64,000 bases of DNA from NCBI RefSeq assembly GCF_900168195.1, contig NZ_FUYX01000019.1, positions 1 through 64,000 on the forward strand. Direction: 5' to 3'. The stretch is from Allobosea thiooxidans. Lineage in GTDB: Bacteria; Pseudomonadota; Alphaproteobacteria; Rhizobiales; Beijerinckiaceae. The translations under genes and the position numbers were made by a program. Positions 34,974-43,053 of the stretch are shown one piece after another (position 1 is the first letter of the stretch; each line of letters opens with the position of its first letter). Below the pieces are notes generated by a model, which was not told the origin of the DNA, searched no databases, and saw only the letters and a program-made list of their open reading frames with translations.

Positions 34974-35717
34974 TTACTTCCCAGCCGCCGCGGACTGGCT
35001 GTGCGCGGCGTCGGTCAGGCGGCCCAGAACCTGGAGATAGGCGACCACCGCGTCCATCTCGGTCAGGCGGCCGGGTTCGCCGTCGAAAGCGCGGACATTC
35101 GTCGCCTCGCCATAGCGTTCGCTGACGCCGCCGGCATAGGGACCATCGGGGCTCGCCTGGCCGAAGGCGTCGGCGGTCGCATTGGCGATCATCGCATCCG
35201 TGTAGGGCACGCCGACCTTGCGCTGCGCGGCGAGATGCAGGCCGAGATCGTCGACCTTCAGTTCGTTGCGCATCAGCCAGCCATATTTCGGCATCACCGA
35301 TTGCGGCACGACGTCGCGCGGGTTGATCAGATGCGCGACATGCCAGGCGTCGGAATACTTGCCGCCGAGGCGGGCGATGTCCGGCCCGGTACGCTTGGAG
35401 CCCCAGAGCATCGGATGATCGTATTTCGACTCGACCGCGAGCGAGTACGGCCCGTAGCGCTCGACCTCGTCGCGCAGCGTGCGGATCATCTGGCTGTGGC
35501 AGGCGTAGCAGCCCTCGCGGATGTAGATGTTGCGCCCCGCCAGCTCGAGCGGCGTGTAGACGCGCATGTCCGGCGCCTTCTCGACCGTCTCGTTGATGGT
35601 GAAGAGCGGCGCGATCTCGACGAAGCCGCCGATCGCCGAGACGCCGATGATGGCGAGCACGAAGCCGATGGCGCTGCGCTCGAGCCTGCGATGGAAGAAT
35701 TCGCGCATCGGGCTCAC
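34974..35717 (-). CDS. ccoO: Cbb3-type cytochrome c oxidase monoheme subunit II (CcoO)
   Basis: 247 aa, one N-terminal transmembrane helix and a single CxxCH haem site (CYACH) with axial Met later in SVMPKYGWL. The start is either GTG 35717, which overlaps the ccoN stop (GTGA), or the ATG nine bases on. VEIAPLFTINETVEKAPDMRVYTPLELAGRNIYIREGCYACHSQMIR is typical. Confidence 0.96.
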   Translation of the reverse strand: MSPMREFFHRRLERSAIGFVLAIIGVSAIGGFVEIAPLFTINETVEKAPDMRVYTPLELAGRNIYIREGCYACHSQMIRTLRDEVERYGPYSLAVESKYDHPMLWGSKRTGPDIARLGGKYSDAWHVAHLINPRDVVPQSVMPKYGWLMRNELKVDDLGLHLAAQRKVGVPYTDAMIANATADAFGQASPDGPYAGGVSERYGEATNVRAFDGEPGRLTEMDAVVAYLQVLGRLTDAAHSQSAAAGK

Positions 35718-37372
35718 TCCCCCGGCTGCAGCGCCGCGCCGGCGCCGTGAAGAACGGGACGATCGGCTTCGGCGGTTCCCGCGGCCTGCGAGCGCGCCAT
35801 CCGGATCGTCATCCAGACATTGTAGGCGGCGACGATCGCGCCGATCAGGAACAGCAGCCCGCCGATGGTGCGCGAGATATAGTAGGGGTGCATCGCGACC
35901 AAGCTGTCGATGAAGGAATAGGCCAGCGTGCCGCTGTCGTTATAGGTGCGCCACATCAGGCCCTGGATGATGCCCGAGTTCCACATCGCGAAGACGTAGA
36001 TGATGGTCCCGGCGAGAGCGAGCCAGAAATGGACCTCGATCAGCTTGGGCGAATACATCCGCTCGACCTTCCACATCCACGGCACCAGCGCGTAGAGCGA
36101 GCCGAAGGTGATCATCGCCACCCAGCCCAGTGCGCCGGCATGGACGTGGCCGACCGTCCAGTCGGTGTAGTGCGAGAGCGAGTTGACGGCCCGGATCGCC
36201 ATGAACGAGCCCTCGAAGGTCGAGAGGCCGTAAAAGACAGCGGCAACCATCATGAAGCGCAGCGTGGCGTCGTCGCGCACCTTGTCCCAGGCGCCGTTGA
36301 GGGTCGCCAGGGCGTTGCCGGCCGAGGCCCAGGACGGCACCAGCAGCACGACCGAGAAGGTCATGCCCAGCGTCTGCACCCATTGCGGCAGGGCGGTGTA
36401 ATGCAGGTGGTGCGAGCCCGCCCACATATACATGAAGGTGATGCCCCAGAAGCTGATGATCGACAGCCTGTAGGAGAAGATCGGGCGGCCCGCCCGCTTG
36501 GGCAGGTAGTAGTAGAGCATGCCGAGGAAGCCGGCTGTCAGGAAGAAGGCGACGGCGTTGTGGCCGTACCACCATTGCGTCATCGCATCCTGCACGCCCG
36601 AGAACAGCGAATAGCTCTTCGCATGGCCGAAGGAGACCGGCACGGCCAGGTTGTTGACGATGTGCAGCACCGCCACGACCAGGATGAAGGCCATGTAGTA
36701 CCAGTTGGCGACGTAGATATGGGGTTCCTTCCGCCGCTGCAGCGTGCGGATATAGATCAGGAAATAGACCACCCAGACCACGACCAGCCAGATATCGGCG
36801 TACCATTCCGGCTCGGCATATTCCTTCGACTGCGTCAGGCCCATCAGGTAGCCGCTGGCGGCGAGCACGCAGAACAGGTTGTAGCCGAGAAGCACGAACC
36901 AGGGGCTGAACTGGTCGGGCAGACGCGCCCGCGAGGTCCGCTGCAGCACATGGAAGGAGGTCGCGATCAGGGCGTTGCCGCCGAAGCCGAAGATCACGCC
37001 CGAGGTGTGGACCGGGCGCAGGCGCCCGAAGCTCGCCCAGGCGGCGTCGAAGGTCAGGTCCGGCCAGGCCAGCAGCGCCGCCACCCAGACGCCGAAGAAC
37101 ATGCCGACCACGGCCCAGCCGAGGGAGAGTACGATGCCGACCTTGGTCGGATCGTCGTAGTAATGCGACAGCCGCTCCTGCGGCGGTTCCGGCTCGAAAT
37201 ACTTCGACAGCACCAGCCCGATGCCGCCGAGGCCGAACAGCAGGACGATCACGCCATGGGTGCCGAGCAGATCGTCGCGCCCCGCGATCGCCATGATCAC
37301 GCCGCACAGTGCCAGGAAGGCCGAGACGGCGATGGCGCGCTGCCGTTCTTCGACGGTAAGTGTCGCAATCAT
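35714..37372 (-). CDS. ccoN: Cbb3-type cytochrome c oxidase catalytic subunit I (CcoN)
   Basis: Haem-copper oxidase core, 552 aa from ATG 37372, which has a GGAGGGGG Shine-Dalgarno; earlier in-frame ATGs lack one. About twelve helices carry the family histidines, for example HTSGVIFGFGGNALIATS, QWWYGHNAVAFFLTAGFLGMLYYYLPKRA, SHHLHYTALPQW and DWTVGHVHAGALGW. It reduces oxygen with high affinity at low oxygen. First gene of ccoNOQP. The gap upstream (to norC) is shared with the divergent nor promoter; I found no FixK-type box for cco in it. Confidence 0.96.
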   Translation of the reverse strand: MIATLTVEERQRAIAVSAFLALCGVIMAIAGRDDLLGTHGVIVLLFGLGGIGLVLSKYFEPEPPQERLSHYYDDPTKVGIVLSLGWAVVGMFFGVWVAALLAWPDLTFDAAWASFGRLRPVHTSGVIFGFGGNALIATSFHVLQRTSRARLPDQFSPWFVLLGYNLFCVLAASGYLMGLTQSKEYAEPEWYADIWLVVVWVVYFLIYIRTLQRRKEPHIYVANWYYMAFILVVAVLHIVNNLAVPVSFGHAKSYSLFSGVQDAMTQWWYGHNAVAFFLTAGFLGMLYYYLPKRAGRPIFSYRLSIISFWGITFMYMWAGSHHLHYTALPQWVQTLGMTFSVVLLVPSWASAGNALATLNGAWDKVRDDATLRFMMVAAVFYGLSTFEGSFMAIRAVNSLSHYTDWTVGHVHAGALGWVAMITFGSLYALVPWMWKVERMYSPKLIEVHFWLALAGTIIYVFAMWNSGIIQGLMWRTYNDSGTLAYSFIDSLVAMHPYYISRTIGGLLFLIGAIVAAYNVWMTIRMARSQAAGTAEADRPVLHGAGAALQPGE

Positions 37373-37573
37373 CGCCTGCCCCCTCCGCAGTTGATCCACG
37401 TCGCGCATCGGCAGGGACGAACCCTCCCGCCCAGCGACGCATAGGCTAGCAAGCCGGCCCGGATCCGCAAGCGGCAGGCCAGCGAATCCGACATATCCGG
37501 CGCCATCACCAAACCCATGTTTCGGGTACGATATCGCACAAAACAATCATCTCAGATACCTATTAAAGCTGCG

Positions 37574-37594
37574 TGTCCGGCGGACAAAATGTCC
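37574..37594. repeat. Alternating inverted pentamer array (TGTCC / GGACA / TGTCC)
   Basis: TGTCC at 37574-37578, GGACA at 37582-37586 and TGTCC at 37590-37594, each spaced by 3 bp. The 8-bp period and alternating orientation look like overlapping binding half-sites in the ccoN-norC gap. Confidence 0.6.
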
Positions 37595-37681
37595 TACCCA
37601 CGTGCCGGACCTCCGATCGGGCGACGCTGCCCCATCCGGTCGGCCCGCCCGCGGATGCCGGCGGAGCCAAGTTCGCACTGT

Positions 37682-37723
37682 TTGCCCAAACGCAAAGAAG
37701 GGACTCGGCCGGCTCGCTACTAC
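37682..37723 (+). promoter_or_regulatory. NnrR-type box and promoter of norC
   Basis: TTGCCCAAACGCAA (37682-37695) fits TTG-N8-CAA. TACTAC at 37718-37723 starts 29.5 bp from the box centre, which puts the box at about -41.5 from a start near 37730. Confidence 0.75.
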
Positions 37724-37813
37724 CGGCATGCCCCCCTGCCGCACGCATGCGGGGTTTCATGAGCCGGCTTCGCCGGTGCCACCCGCAAATGCTTGCTACG
37801 GAAGGGTGAACGC

Positions 37814-38266
37814 ATGGCCGAACGTCTGACAAAGGCGGGAGCCCGGAATGTCTTCTACGGCGGATCGATCTTCTTCTTCGCCATCTTCGTCGGGCTCACC
37901 GCCCATAGCCACTGGTACATGCGCACGAAATCCACCGACGAGAGCACGCTCACGCCGGCGGTTGCACGCGGCAAGCATGTCTGGGAGCGCAATTCCTGCA
38001 TCAACTGCCACACGCTGCTCGGCGAAGGCGCCTATTTCGCGCCGGAGCTCGGCAATGTCTGGAAGCGCTACGGGGGCGACAAGGACCCGGCCGGCGCGCG
38101 CGAGAGCCTGAAGGCTTGGATGGCGGCGCAGCCAACCGGCATCGAGGGCCGGCGCCAGATGCCGCAGTTCAACCTGACAGAGCAGGAACTCAACGATCTC
38201 GCCGATTTCCTCGAATGGTCGAGCCGGATCAAGACCCAGAACTGGCCGCCCAACGATGCCGGCTGA
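37814..38266 (+). CDS. norC: Nitric oxide reductase subunit C (NorC)
   Basis: Membrane-anchored cytochrome c, 150 aa. One N-terminal helix (NVFYGGSIFFFAIFVGLTA) precedes a single haem site CINCH (C62-C65-H66), with an axial Met in RQMPQFNLT. Start ATG 37814 follows GAAGGGTGA. It passes electrons to NorB. It heads norC-norB-norQ-norD; a TTG-N8-CAA box lies 119 bp upstream. Confidence 0.96.
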   Translation: MAERLTKAGARNVFYGGSIFFFAIFVGLTAHSHWYMRTKSTDESTLTPAVARGKHVWERNSCINCHTLLGEGAYFAPELGNVWKRYGGDKDPAGARESLKAWMAAQPTGIEGRRQMPQFNLTEQELNDLADFLEWSSRIKTQNWPPNDAG

Positions 38267-38288
38267 GACGTCGCGACAGGAGAGAGCC

Positions 38289-39653
38289 ATGTCAGGCTAC
38301 AACACGACGAGATACGAGACCCAGAACGTCGCGATGCTGTATTTCTACGGCGCGCTCGTCCTGTTCATCGCGCAGGTGACGTTCGGGGTCGTGGCGGGGC
38401 TGATCTATGTCCTGCCCAACACCCTATCCGAGCTGCTGCCCTTCAACATCGTGCGCATGATCCACACCAACGCGCTGGTGGTGTGGCTGTTGCTCGGCTT
38501 CATGGGCGCGACCTACTACCTGCTGCCGGAAGAGGCGCAGACCGAGCTCTACAGCCGCAGGCTCGCCGTGCTCCAGTTCTGGCTGTTCTTCATCGCCGCC
38601 GCGATCGCCGTGGTCGGCTATCTCTTCCGCATCCATGAAGGACGCGAGTTCCTGGAACAGCCCTTCGCGATCAAGGTCGGCATCGTCCTCGTCGTGCTGA
38701 TCTTCCTGTTCAACATCACGATGACCTCGCTGAAAGGCCGCAAGACCACTGTCACCAACATCCTGCTCTTCGGCCTGTGGGGGCTGGCGATCTTCTTCCT
38801 CTTCGCCTTCTACAACCCGGTCAACCTGGCGCTGGACAAGATGTACTGGTGGTACGTCATCCACCTCTGGGTGGAGGGCGTGTGGGAACTGATCATGGCC
38901 TCGGTCCTGGCCTTCCTGATGATCAAGCTCAACGGCGTCGACCGCGAGGTCGTCGAGAAGTGGCTCTACGTCATCGTCGGCCTGGCGCTGTTCTCCGGCA
39001 TCCTCGGCACCGGCCACCACTATTACTGGATCGGCGCCCCTGCCTACTGGCAGTGGATCGGCTCGCTGTTCTCGACGCTCGAGGTCGCGCCCTTCTTCAC
39101 CATGATCCTGTTCACCGTCCACATGACCTGGAAGGCGGGCCGCAACCACCCCAACCGCGCCGCACTGCTCTGGTCGGTCGGCTGCTCGGTGATGGCCTTC
39201 ATCGGCGCCGGCGTCTGGGGTTTCCTGAACACCCTGTCCGTCACCAACTACTACACCCATGGCACGCAGCTGACGGCGGCGCACGGGCACCTCGCCTTCT
39301 TCGGCGCCTATGTGATGCTGAACCTCGCGGTGATGGCCTACGCCATTCCCGAGCTGAAGAACCGGGCCCCGTACAACCAGTGGCTCTCAATCGTGAGCTT
39401 CTGGCTGATGGTGCCGGCGATGATGATGATGACCTTCGCGCTGACCTTCGCCGGCGTGATCCAGGCTCACCTCCAGCGCGTGCTCGGACAGTCCTTCATG
39501 GAGGTCCAGGACCAGCTCGGGCTGTTCTACTGGATCCGGCTCGGCACCGGCATCGTGGTGGTGGTCGCGGCGCTGATGTTCGCCTGGGCCGTGCTGGTGC
39601 CCGGCCGTGAGCGCCGCGCCGAGCCGCTCGCCATCGCCCAACCGGCGGAATGA
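38289..39653 (+). CDS. norB: Nitric oxide reductase subunit B (NorB)
   Basis: Catalytic haem b/b3-FeB subunit that couples two NO to N2O, 454 aa, about twelve helices. Family motifs: VRMIHTNALVVWLLLGFMGATYYLLPEEA (haem b His), HLWVEGVWELIMASVLAF (FeB His and the catalytic Glu), GTGHHYYWIGAP (FeB His pair) and AAHGHLAFFGAYVMLNL (haem His). The ATG at 38289 has AGGAGAGAG upstream. It begins 22 bp after norC. Confidence 0.97.
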   Translation: MSGYNTTRYETQNVAMLYFYGALVLFIAQVTFGVVAGLIYVLPNTLSELLPFNIVRMIHTNALVVWLLLGFMGATYYLLPEEAQTELYSRRLAVLQFWLFFIAAAIAVVGYLFRIHEGREFLEQPFAIKVGIVLVVLIFLFNITMTSLKGRKTTVTNILLFGLWGLAIFFLFAFYNPVNLALDKMYWWYVIHLWVEGVWELIMASVLAFLMIKLNGVDREVVEKWLYVIVGLALFSGILGTGHHYYWIGAPAYWQWIGSLFSTLEVAPFFTMILFTVHMTWKAGRNHPNRAALLWSVGCSVMAFIGAGVWGFLNTLSVTNYYTHGTQLTAAHGHLAFFGAYVMLNLAVMAYAIPELKNRAPYNQWLSIVSFWLMVPAMMMMTFALTFAGVIQAHLQRVLGQSFMEVQDQLGLFYWIRLGTGIVVVVAALMFAWAVLVPGRERRAEPLAIAQPAE

Positions 39654-39714
39654 CGCTCAAGGCCCGCCGGCACCGGCCGGCGGGCCCCCCTCCCCCGTCC
39701 GAAGGATGCTTCCG

Positions 39715-40536
39715 ATGAACGCGATCCCGCGCCTGCCCGCCATGCCGCCTGCGGCCGACACGACCATCCCCGCCTACACCGCCTCCGGCAACGAGCGCTT
39801 CCTGTTCGAGAAGGCCTGGGAAAAGCGGTTGCCGCTGCTGCTCAAGGGCCCGACCGGCTCTGGCAAGACCCGCTTCGTCGCGCATATGGCGGCCAAGCTC
39901 GGCCTGCCGCTCTTCACCGTGGCCTGCCATGACGACCTTTCCGCCGCCGACCTGACCGGCCGCCACCTGCTCAAGGGCGGCGAAACGGTGTGGGTCGACG
40001 GGCCGCTGACGCGGGCCGTGCGCGAAGGCGGGCTGTGCTATCTTGACGAGATCGTCGAGGCCCGGAAGGACGTCGCGGTGGTGCTGCATCCGCTCACCGA
40101 CGACCGGCGCATCCTGCCGCTGGAGCGCACCGGCGAGCTGCTGGCCGCCCCGCCCTCCTTCATGATCGCGGTGTCCTACAACCCCGCCTACCAGAACCTG
40201 CTCAAGAACCTGAAGCCGTCGACGCGGCAGCGCTTCGTCTCGATCAGCTTCGACTTCCTGCCGCGCGAGCGCGAGATCGCCGTGGTGTCGCAGGAGAGCG
40301 GCCTCGACGAGGGCGCGGTCGCGCCGCTGGTCGATCTCGCGCGACGCCTGCGCACCCTCAAGGGCCAGGACATCGAGGAGGGCGTCTCGACCCGGCTCGT
40401 CGTCTATGCAGCCAGCCTGATCGCCGCCGGTCTGCCACGCGCCGAGGCGGTCACGGCCGCCATCATCGAGCCGCTGACCGACGAGCCCGAGGTCCGGGCC
40501 GGGCTCGCCGAGGTGGCGCGCGCGGTTCTCGGCTAG
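39715..40536 (+). CDS. norQ: NO reductase activation AAA+ ATPase NorQ
   Basis: MoxR/CbbQ-type AAA+ ATPase, 273 aa. Walker A GPTGSGKT is around residues 44-51; Walker B is LCYLDEIVEA. The C-terminal sensor and lid region follows. NorQ works with NorD to insert the non-haem iron of NorB. ATG 39715 follows GAAGGA. Confidence 0.95.
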   Translation: MNAIPRLPAMPPAADTTIPAYTASGNERFLFEKAWEKRLPLLLKGPTGSGKTRFVAHMAAKLGLPLFTVACHDDLSAADLTGRHLLKGGETVWVDGPLTRAVREGGLCYLDEIVEARKDVAVVLHPLTDDRRILPLERTGELLAAPPSFMIAVSYNPAYQNLLKNLKPSTRQRFVSISFDFLPREREIAVVSQESGLDEGAVAPLVDLARRLRTLKGQDIEEGVSTRLVVYAASLIAAGLPRAEAVTAAIIEPLTDEPEVRAGLAEVARAVLG

Positions 40537-40550
40537 AAAGGAGCGCGGCG

Positions 40551-42440
40551 ATGCTGGACTTCCTCGAACTGGAAGAGACCGTCGGGCGCTTCTGGCACAA
40601 GCTGGTCGGCGATACGGCGAGCCTGGCGCATCATCCCCAGGCGGCTGTGACGCTCGCCAGCATGGCCCCGACGCTCGCGGTCTGCTTCCGGGGCTTCGGC
40701 GGCGAGCCCGGCATCAGGATCGTCCCCGCCCGCGAACGCGCCGTGAGCCACCGGCTCAATCTGCGCCAGCGCGTCGGCCTCGGCGAGGAAAGGCTGGCGC
40801 AGGCGCTGCGCACGCCCGACAGCCTGCAGCTGCCGGCGCAGATCGCGATCTTCCCGGAAGCCGGCCTCAACCGCGATCTCTATGTCTGGCTTGCCGCCGC
40901 CATGGTCGCGGCACCGCGGGCGGTGACGGAGACCGATCCGCTGCGCCGCGATCTCGCCTCGATCGTCGCCGCGCAGCGTCTGGTCACGACGGTCCTCGCC
41001 GCCTTTCCCGGCCTCGCCCAGGTCTACCGCCGGCTGGCGACGACGCTGCTCGACGGCCGGCGCCGCGAGGGGCTGCCTGCGACCGAGGCCAAGGTCGAGA
41101 GCCTGATCTGCGCCCTGCTGCGTGGTGAGGAGATATCGATCAGCGCCGCCGATTGGCCGGCCAAGGCGCCGGCCGGCTATCTGCCGGCGCTCGGAGTGCC
41201 GCTCTGGCCTCTGGTGAGCACGGCCGCGCCCGCCCGCGCGCGCCGGCGCGATGAGGACCAGCCGCCGCCGACGGCGGCCGGCGCCGAGGCGCAGATGGAG
41301 GCTCATGCCGCCAGCCGCGACGAAACGGCCGAGGATTGGCGCGAGCGCAGCCCCTTCATCCTCAACCGCTTCGAGAAGATCCTGGCCATGTCGGAGATGG
41401 TCGCCGTCGACCGCCCCTCCGACGACAGCGAGGAGCATGACCCGGAGGCGGCCAACGAGCTCGACGACATGGTGCTGAGCGAGCGCAAGGGGCGCCCGGC
41501 CTCGCGCTTCCGCTTCGATCTCGACCTGCCGCCGGAGGCGATGGACGAGGCCGCACTCGTCGGCGCGCTGACCTATCCCGAATGGGATTTCCGCAGCGCC
41601 TGCTATCGCGAAGATTATTGCAAGGTGCTCGCGGCCACGGCTGCACAGGAGCACGAGCCGCCGGCGCAGGACGCTGCGACGCGCGCGCTGGTGCGCCAGG
41701 TCCGGCGCCGGTTCGAGGCGCTGCGCCCCTTACGCGAGCCGCAGCGGAGCCAGATCGACGGCCCCGACCTCGATCTCGACGCCGTGGTGCGGCGCCAGGC
41801 CGATCTCGCCGCCGGCGGGCCCGGCAGCGAACGCATCCATATGGCGAGCCGGCCGCAGGCACACGACCTCGCGGTGACGACGCTGATGGACGTCTCGCTC
41901 TCGACCGATGCCTGGTTCGACGATCTGCGCGTGCTCGATGTCGAGAAGCAGGCGCTCACCGTCTTCGCGCATGGGCTCGCCGCCTGCGGCGACCGGCACG
42001 AGATCCTGACCTTCACCTCGCGCCGGCGCGACTGGGTCCGGATCGAGATGGTGAAGCGCTTCGACGAGGCGATGGGACCGGCAGTGGAGGCGCGCATCGC
42101 CGCGCTGAAGCCCGGCTGGTACACCCGCATCGGCACCGCGATCCGCCATGCCGCAGCCGGGCTCAAGGCGCGGCCCGACCGCCGGAAGCTGCTGCTCGTG
42201 CTGACCGACGGCAAGCCCAACGACATCGACCATTACGAGGGCCGCTTCGCCATGGAGGACACGCGCATGGCGGTGATCGAGGCGCGCCGCGCCGGCATCT
42301 GCGTCTTCGCCGTCACGGTCGACCGCGAGTCGCGCGCCTACATCCCGCATCTCTTCGGCCGCAACGGCCATGCCGTGGTCTCGAAGCTCGATCGCCTGCC
42401 GCAAGCGCTGCCGGCGATCTACCGCGCGCTCGCCGCCTGA
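40551..42440 (+). CDS. norD: NO reductase activation protein NorD (VWA domain)
   Basis: 629 aa. A long N-terminal region, an acidic linker (DDSEEHDPEAANELDD), then a C-terminal von Willebrand A domain with the MIDAS motif DVSLS and the conserved LLLVLTDGKPNDIDHYEGR strand. Partner of NorQ in maturing NorCB. ATG 40551 follows AAGGAG, 14 bp after norQ. Confidence 0.95.
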   Translation: MLDFLELEETVGRFWHKLVGDTASLAHHPQAAVTLASMAPTLAVCFRGFGGEPGIRIVPARERAVSHRLNLRQRVGLGEERLAQALRTPDSLQLPAQIAIFPEAGLNRDLYVWLAAAMVAAPRAVTETDPLRRDLASIVAAQRLVTTVLAAFPGLAQVYRRLATTLLDGRRREGLPATEAKVESLICALLRGEEISISAADWPAKAPAGYLPALGVPLWPLVSTAAPARARRRDEDQPPPTAAGAEAQMEAHAASRDETAEDWRERSPFILNRFEKILAMSEMVAVDRPSDDSEEHDPEAANELDDMVLSERKGRPASRFRFDLDLPPEAMDEAALVGALTYPEWDFRSACYREDYCKVLAATAAQEHEPPAQDAATRALVRQVRRRFEALRPLREPQRSQIDGPDLDLDAVVRRQADLAAGGPGSERIHMASRPQAHDLAVTTLMDVSLSTDAWFDDLRVLDVEKQALTVFAHGLAACGDRHEILTFTSRRRDWVRIEMVKRFDEAMGPAVEARIAALKPGWYTRIGTAIRHAAAGLKARPDRRKLLLVLTDGKPNDIDHYEGRFAMEDTRMAVIEARRAGICVFAVTVDRESRAYIPHLFGRNGHAVVSKLDRLPQALPAIYRALAA

Positions 42441-42451
42441 GGACAACGATC

Positions 42452-42607
42452 ATGACCGACGCCCAGATGGGCCTTGCCGTCGCCACGCCCGCCATCATCG
42501 TGATGGCCCTGCTGCTCTACCGCATGGGCGTGCTGCAGAAGGGCGGCGTCGCGACGGCCGTGCTGATGTCGCTCGCCATCGCCGTCATCCTGTTCCTCGA
42601 ACAGTGA
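42452..42607 (+). CDS. Small nor-operon membrane protein
   Basis: 51 aa, almost entirely hydrophobic in two stretches (GLAVATPAIIVMALLLY and GGVATAVLMSLAIAVILFL) around a short basic turn. It begins 11 bp after norD on the same strand, and no terminator separates them. I know no family. Possibly an accessory subunit of the reductase; existence as a real gene is supported by spacing and composition only. Confidence 0.6.
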   Translation: MTDAQMGLAVATPAIIVMALLLYRMGVLQKGGVATAVLMSLAIAVILFLEQ

Positions 42608-42628
42608 AGCGCCCGGCCTTCGGATTGT

Positions 42629-42670
42629 TTGAGTTTCGACAAATTGCCGCAGGCCCGATCCCGCTAGGTT
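42629..42670 (+). promoter_or_regulatory. NnrR-type box and promoter of the DUF2249 module
   Basis: TTGAGTTTCGACAA (42629-42642) fits TTG-N8-CAA; TAGGTT at 42665-42670 starts 29.5 bp from the box centre. The ATG at 42715 follows 45 bp later. Confidence 0.65.
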
Positions 42671-42714
42671 TCCGGACGGCCCGCATTTCGGGGCCGCAAC
42701 CGGAGCCGGAATTC

Positions 42715-43023
42715 ATGACCACCCTGCCCCTCGAACCGCTCGACGTGCGCGCGATCCCGCCCGTCGTCCGCCATGCCACGATCTTCGGCATCCTCGAGCG
42801 CCTGGAGCCGGGCGAAGCCTTCAGCATCGTCAACGACCACGACCCCGCGCCGCTGCGGCGCCAGATCGAGGCGCGCTATCCCGGGGCCTATTCCTGGTCC
42901 TACATCGTGCCGGGGCCGGAGATCTGGCAGGTCGAGATCGGCCGCAACGAAGCCGGCGACGACGGCCATGACGCCGATTGCGGCGGCCATGACGAAGGCC
43001 ATTCCTGCACCTGCGGCCACTGA
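42715..43023 (+). CDS. DUF2249 domain protein with His/Cys tail
   Basis: 102 aa. The DUF2249 core is LPLEPLDVRAIPPVVRHATIFGILERLEPGEAFSIVNDHDPAPLRRQIEARYPGAYSWSY-like, abbreviated here by its landmarks LDVR, LEPGE and NDHDP. The tail (HDADCGGHDEGHSCTCGH) is rich in His and Cys and could bind metal. First gene of a four-gene module. DUF2249 proteins often neighbour denitrification or haem-copper genes; their function is unknown. Confidence 0.85.
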   Translation: MTTLPLEPLDVRAIPPVVRHATIFGILERLEPGEAFSIVNDHDPAPLRRQIEARYPGAYSWSYIVPGPEIWQVEIGRNEAGDDGHDADCGGHDEGHSCTCGH

Positions 43024-43053
43024 GGCCGCCTCCGCGCTGGGAGACCCGCGGCC

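Larger units (their letters stand above)
37373..37813. promoter_or_regulatory. Divergent ccoN-norC control region
   Basis: 441 bp without a gene, serving ccoN (minus) and norC (plus). It holds an alternating TGTCC/GGACA array (37574-37594), a TTG-N8-CAA box with a -10 element for norC (37682-37723), and a GC-rich hairpin-prone stretch nearer norC. No TTGAT-N4-ATCAA box was found for ccoN. Confidence 0.7.

Noticed and set aside
37385..37400. Apparent FixK-type half-site TTGATCC near ccoN
   Set aside because: Only one half fits; no second ATCAA-like half at the required spacing.
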